DNA from: Ruminococcus sp. UBA7477
GTDB lineage: Bacteria; Bacillota; Clostridia; Oscillospirales; Ruminococcaceae
Reading direction: 5' to 3'
Length of the DNA: 9,007 bases
Assembly: GCA_002479715.1 (NCBI GenBank)
Contig: DLOT01000069.1
Span: 15,698 to 24,704 of the forward strand
In this document: positions 6,596 through 9,007 of the stretch, one piece after another
Numbering within the stretch: position 1 is the stretch's first letter
Layout of the letters: each line of letters starts with the position of its first letter
The notes under the pieces: model-generated
The model's input: only the letters and a program-made list of their open reading frames with translations
Databases searched by the model: none
What the model was told of the DNA's origin: nothing
Position numbers and translations under genes: made by a program

Positions 6596-7189
6596 ATGGC
6601 GGCATTGAGCGACAAGGAACGGGAAGTATATGAATATATCAAGCAGAGACTTGACGAGGGCTATGCGCCGTCGGTGAGAGAAATATGCGCCGAGCTTGGT
6701 TACAAATCAACCTCGACGGCTTTTCGCTGCATAAACTCACTTGCCGAAAAGGGATATCTTGAAAAGGGACAGAACTGCAACAGGGCGCTTAAGCTGAAAA
6801 GCTCGGGCAGTACGGTTACAGTGCCCTTGGTCGGCACGGTAACGGCAGGCGTTCCGATAACGGCGGTGGAGGATATAACCGACTACATAAGCTTTCGCAG
6901 CGAAAAGCACTATGACTCTCCGCTGTTCGCCTTAAAGGTAAGAGGAGAAAGTATGATAAACGCTGCTATTCTGGACGGAGATATTGTTATCGCACAGCAG
7001 CAGCAGACAGCGGAAAACGGTCAGATCGTCGTGGCTCTTGTTGACGGCGACAGTGCGACTGTCAAGCGCTTTTATAAGGAGCGCGGGCATTATAGGCTTC
7101 AGCCGGAAAATGATACTATGGCGCCTATTATTTCAAACGAGGTGTCGATTCTGGGCCGTGTGGTCGGCGTCATTCGCTATTACGACTGA
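6596..7189 (+). CDS. lexA: SOS repressor LexA (self-cleaving)
   Basis: This 197-residue repressor controls the DNA-damage regulon. It binds SOS boxes as a dimer and cuts itself when RecA filaments form. The winged helix-turn-helix spans about residues 1-67, with SVREICAELGYKSTSTAFRC (26-45) at the recognition helix. The C-terminal S24 peptidase domain has the cleavage bond Ala84-Gly85 (GTVTAGVP), catalytic Ser119 in RGESMI and catalytic Lys157 in ATVKRFY. ILDGDIVI (125-132) is also typical. All catalytic parts are intact, so it should be active. The ATG follows the murC stop by 2 bases, and GAGG lies 7 bases before it, so lexA is translated from the murC message. I see no promoter between the two genes. 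Autoregulation through the box at 5106-5119 is inferred. Confidence 0.97.
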   Translation: MAALSDKEREVYEYIKQRLDEGYAPSVREICAELGYKSTSTAFRCINSLAEKGYLEKGQNCNRALKLKSSGSTVTVPLVGTVTAGVPITAVEDITDYISFRSEKHYDSPLFALKVRGESMINAAILDGDIVIAQQQQTAENGQIVVALVDGDSATVKRFYKERGHYRLQPENDTMAPIISNEVSILGRVVGVIRYYD

Positions 7190-7217
7190 ATGTTCATACA
7201 GAGATAAAATGTGTTTG

Positions 7218-7257
7218 CTCCCCCGGCCCCGTTTTCTTCGGGGTCAGGGGGAGTTTT
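7218..7257 (+). terminator. Intrinsic terminator of the murC-lexA operon
   Basis: CTCCCCC (7218-7224) pairs with GGGGGAG (7247-7253), and CCCCG (7227-7231) with CGGGG (7239-7243). A small internal loop separates the two stems and the apex is 7 bases. Only four T residues follow (7254-7257), but the stem is very stable. It lies 28 bases after the lexA stop. Confidence 0.85.
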
Positions 7258-7351
7258 CATGCCGCTGCTTCTGAAAGATAGATTATATGTGTTAGGTCGG
7301 ATTGCGGCTTTGAGTAAAAGAAAAAAATATTTATTTTGTATAAAAAGGTTC

Positions 7352-7380
7352 TTGACAATTTGTAAATAGCGCTGTATAAT
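7352..7380 (+). promoter_or_regulatory. Consensus SigA promoter of the marR-ABC exporter operon
   Basis: TTGACA (7352-7357) and TATAAT (7375-7380) are both perfect and exactly 17 bases apart. Transcription should begin near 7387. A promoter this strong usually needs repression, which fits a MarR regulator as the first full gene. The 9-base palindrome ACAATTTGT (7355-7363) overlaps the -35 and could be part of an operator. Upstream, 7258-7351 is AT-rich and holds nothing else I recognise. Confidence 0.92.
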
Positions 7381-7404
7381 GTTGAAAGGTGGATTGTTGA
7401 AAGG
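7381..7404 (+). repeat. Two direct copies of a 9-bp word just after the promoter
   Basis: GTTGAAAGG occurs at 7381-7389 and again at 7396-7404, a 15-base period, right after the -10 element. The second copy overlaps the ribosome site of the leader ORF. It could be a regulator site or a chance duplication. Confidence 0.4.
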
Positions 7405-7413
7405 GAAACATTT

Positions 7414-7443
7414 ATGGCTGAACGTAAAGGAGAGAAAAATTGA
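7414..7443 (+). CDS. Nine-codon leader ORF coupled to marR
   Basis: ATG at 7414 opens a frame encoding MAERKGEKN and ends at TGA (7441-7443). That stop overlaps the TTG start of marR (7440-7442) as TTGA. It has its own ribosome site, AAGGGA (7401-7406), 7 bases upstream. The marR ribosome site lies inside this ORF (AAA GGA GAG codons), so ribosomes translating the leader would cross it and could reinitiate. Translational coupling is inferred; the peptide itself shows no recognisable function. Confidence 0.4.
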   Translation: MAERKGEKN

Positions 7444-7877
7444 AAAACAACTATGTTATAAGAGAGCTTGCTTCTCTTGAAAGAAGCATAAGAAAATACT
7501 TCGATCATTCTCCCGTAAAACGCGAGGTCGAGAGCGTTACGGGAACTCACGGCTGGATCATAGTCTATCTTGCCGGCAAGGACGGAGAGGATGTCTATCA
7601 GCGGGATCTGGAGCGCGAGTTCAATATAACCCGCTCAACGACCTCGAAGATGCTTGCAAATATGGAAAAGAACGATCTGATCGGGCGTGAAAAGGTCGCA
7701 AGGGATGACAGACTGAAGAAGATCGTGCTGACCGAAAAATCCAAGAAGCTTGCCGAAAAAATACGGCTTGACAACATGGCTATGGAAAAGCGCCTCACCA
7801 AGGGCTTTTCCGACGAGGAGATCGAAACCATGCTGAAGTTTGTTCACCGTATGCGCGAGAATATAGAAGATCAATGA
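7440..7877 (+). CDS. MarR-family transcriptional regulator
   Basis: The 145-residue protein has the MarR fold. A dimerisation helix leads in (about 1-30). The winged helix-turn-helix covers about 53-100: DVYQRDLEREF, then the recognition helix ITRSTTSKMLANMEKNDLI (63-81), then a wing with the hallmark RDDRLKKIVLT (88-98). Long C-terminal helices close the dimer. TTG is the start; AAAGGAGAG ends 5 bases before it, and the next in-frame ATG would delete half of the protein. MarR proteins are usually repressors released by small ligands such as drugs, phenolics or oxidants. The exporter gene directly downstream suggests that this one controls export of such compounds and its own operon through the promoter at 7352-7380. 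The ligand cannot be deduced from sequence. Confidence 0.92.
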   Translation: MKNNYVIRELASLERSIRKYFDHSPVKREVESVTGTHGWIIVYLAGKDGEDVYQRDLEREFNITRSTTSKMLANMEKNDLIGREKVARDDRLKKIVLTEKSKKLAEKIRLDNMAMEKRLTKGFSDEEIETMLKFVHRMRENIEDQ

Positions 7878-7896
7878 AAGGAGTATTCTTTCTGAA

Positions 7897-9007
7897 ATGA
7901 ATAAGTCAATTTTAAAATGTGTCAGGGAATATAAGGCCGCAACTTTGCTGACGATTCTTTTCATAATCGGCGAGGTTGTGATAGAGGTCCTGATCCCGAC
8001 AAAAACGGCGGATATGATAAATGCCGTCAAAAGGGGCGCGGAAATGAATGAGATCGTTTCAACAGGAGCCGTGCTTTTCGTTATGGCGATGCTGTCGCTT
8101 GCCTGCGGCGGAACGGCAGGCTACACCTGCGCTAAGGCTTCGGCAGGCTTTGCCAAAAATCTCCGCCATGACGTTTTTGCCAGAGTGCAGACCTTCGCAT
8201 TTAAAAATATCGACAAATTTTCGTCCTCCTCGCTCGTTACGAGAATGACGACAGATATCAATAACGTTCAGATGTCGTTTATGATGCTTATCAGAATGGC
8301 GATCAGAGCGCCTCTGATGATGGTCTTTTCGGCTGTGATGGCATTCAGAATGGGCGGCAAGCTGGCAATGTGTTTTGTTATCGTTATACCCGTGCTTGCC
8401 TTCGGGCTTATCATGGTCGCAAGGTCGGCGATGCCTGCTTTCAGGCGCGTTTTCAAAAAGTATGATAAGCTGAATGAGTCTATCGAAGAAAACGTCAGGG
8501 CAATGAGAGTCGTAAAGGGCTTTTCACGCGAGGAGTTTGAAAAGGACAAGTTTTCCGATGCATCGGAAAGCATCAGAAAAGACTTTACCCGCGCCGAAAG
8601 GCTGGTAGCGCTCAACTCTCCGCTCATGCAGCTGTGTGTATACTTTGATATGGCATTTATACTTATCGTCGGCTCAAAAATGGTTATCTCCAGCCGCGGC
8701 GGCGATATTGACGTCGGTCAGCTTCAGGCAATGCTTACATACGGTATGCAGATCCTGATGCAGCTGATGATGCTTTCGATGATCTACGTTATGCTCACGA
8801 TGTCTGCCGAGTCGGTAAAGCGTATCTCCGAGGTGCTTGATGAAACGGCGGCGATATCAAATCCCGAGAACGCGGTCTGTGAGGTTAAGGACGGCTCGAT
8901 AGACTTTGAAGGCGTAAGCTTCAAGTATTCCGAGAGCGCAAAGAAATATGCGCTTTCAAACGTAAACCTGCATATTCCCAGCGGCTCGACAGTAGGAATA
9001 ATCGGCG
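7897..9007 (+). CDS. ABC exporter with fused membrane and ATPase domains, 3' end outside the window
   Basis: The frame is open from ATG 7897 to the window end, 370 complete codons of an expected ~575-620. The N-terminal exporter membrane domain has six helices near residues 14-34, 54-76, 129-150, 155-175, 242-262 and 280-302. Family blocks in the intracellular loops are visible, namely LVTRMTTDINNVQ (113-125) and SIEENVRAMRVVKGFSRE (195-212). The ATPase domain begins at about 335 (IDFEGVSFKY, with the A-loop Tyr344). The window stops after VGIIG, just before the rest of Walker A, so nucleotide binding cannot be checked. AAAGGAG (7877-7883) lies 13 bases before the ATG, somewhat far. The gene starts 19 bases after marR and is co-transcribed with it. 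MarR-ABC units often include a second ABC half-transporter downstream, making a heterodimeric multidrug exporter; that would lie outside the window. Confidence 0.93.
   Translation, partial: MNKSILKCVREYKAATLLTILFIIGEVVIEVLIPTKTADMINAVKRGAEMNEIVSTGAVLFVMAMLSLACGGTAGYTCAKASAGFAKNLRHDVFARVQTFAFKNIDKFSSSSLVTRMTTDINNVQMSFMMLIRMAIRAPLMMVFSAVMAFRMGGKLAMCFVIVIPVLAFGLIMVARSAMPAFRRVFKKYDKLNESIEENVRAMRVVKGFSREEFEKDKFSDASESIRKDFTRAERLVALNSPLMQLCVYFDMAFILIVGSKMVISSRGGDIDVGQLQAMLTYGMQILMQLMMLSMIYVMLTMSAESVKRISEVLDETAAISNPENAVCEVKDGSIDFEGVSFKYSESAKKYALSNVNLHIPSGSTVGIIG

Overview
The window looks like chromosomal DNA of a Gram-positive, spore-former-lineage Clostridia bacterium. The product sequences resemble Ruminococcus-type Oscillospiraceae, but this is a judgement from protein style, SpoVG and SigA-type signals, not from a search. 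Gene density is high. There are no tRNAs, rRNAs, insertion sequences, CRISPR arrays or phage genes that I can see. Every intergenic gap is under 200 bases.

Layout, left to right. (1) The 3' part of a long membrane-protein gene on + (3-2198). It has the eight-helix layout of a P1B-type (metal) ATPase, but the catalytic motifs are gone. It runs convergently into (2) a TatD-family metallohydrolase on - (2290-3063), which has an excellent SigA promoter. (3) Divergent from that is a two-gene operon: a VTC-domain polyphosphate-polymerase-like protein (3155-3892) and a DUF4956 membrane protein (3904-4590). It ends at a hairpin terminator shared with (4) spoVG on - (4695-4991). (5) Divergent from spoVG is murC-lexA (5160-7189), two genes 2 bases apart. 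Their promoter carries a near-consensus Gram-positive SOS box at the predicted transcription start, so LexA probably represses its own gene together with a cell-wall ligase gene. A GC-rich terminator follows. (6) A consensus SigA promoter then drives a 9-codon leader ORF, a MarR-family regulator (7440-7877) and an ABC exporter. The exporter is cut by the window end just before its Walker A motif.

Most of the genes are housekeeping or common accessory genes. The points that merit a second look are: the P-type ATPase-like protein that has lost its DKTGT, TGD and GDGxND signatures but kept the fold layout; the SOS box controlling murC-lexA; the inverted repeat over the murC -35 element; the leader ORF whose stop codon overlaps the marR start; and the VTC-DUF4956 pair. 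No completely new multi-gene system is evident. The pseudo-ATPase is the best candidate for undescribed biology.
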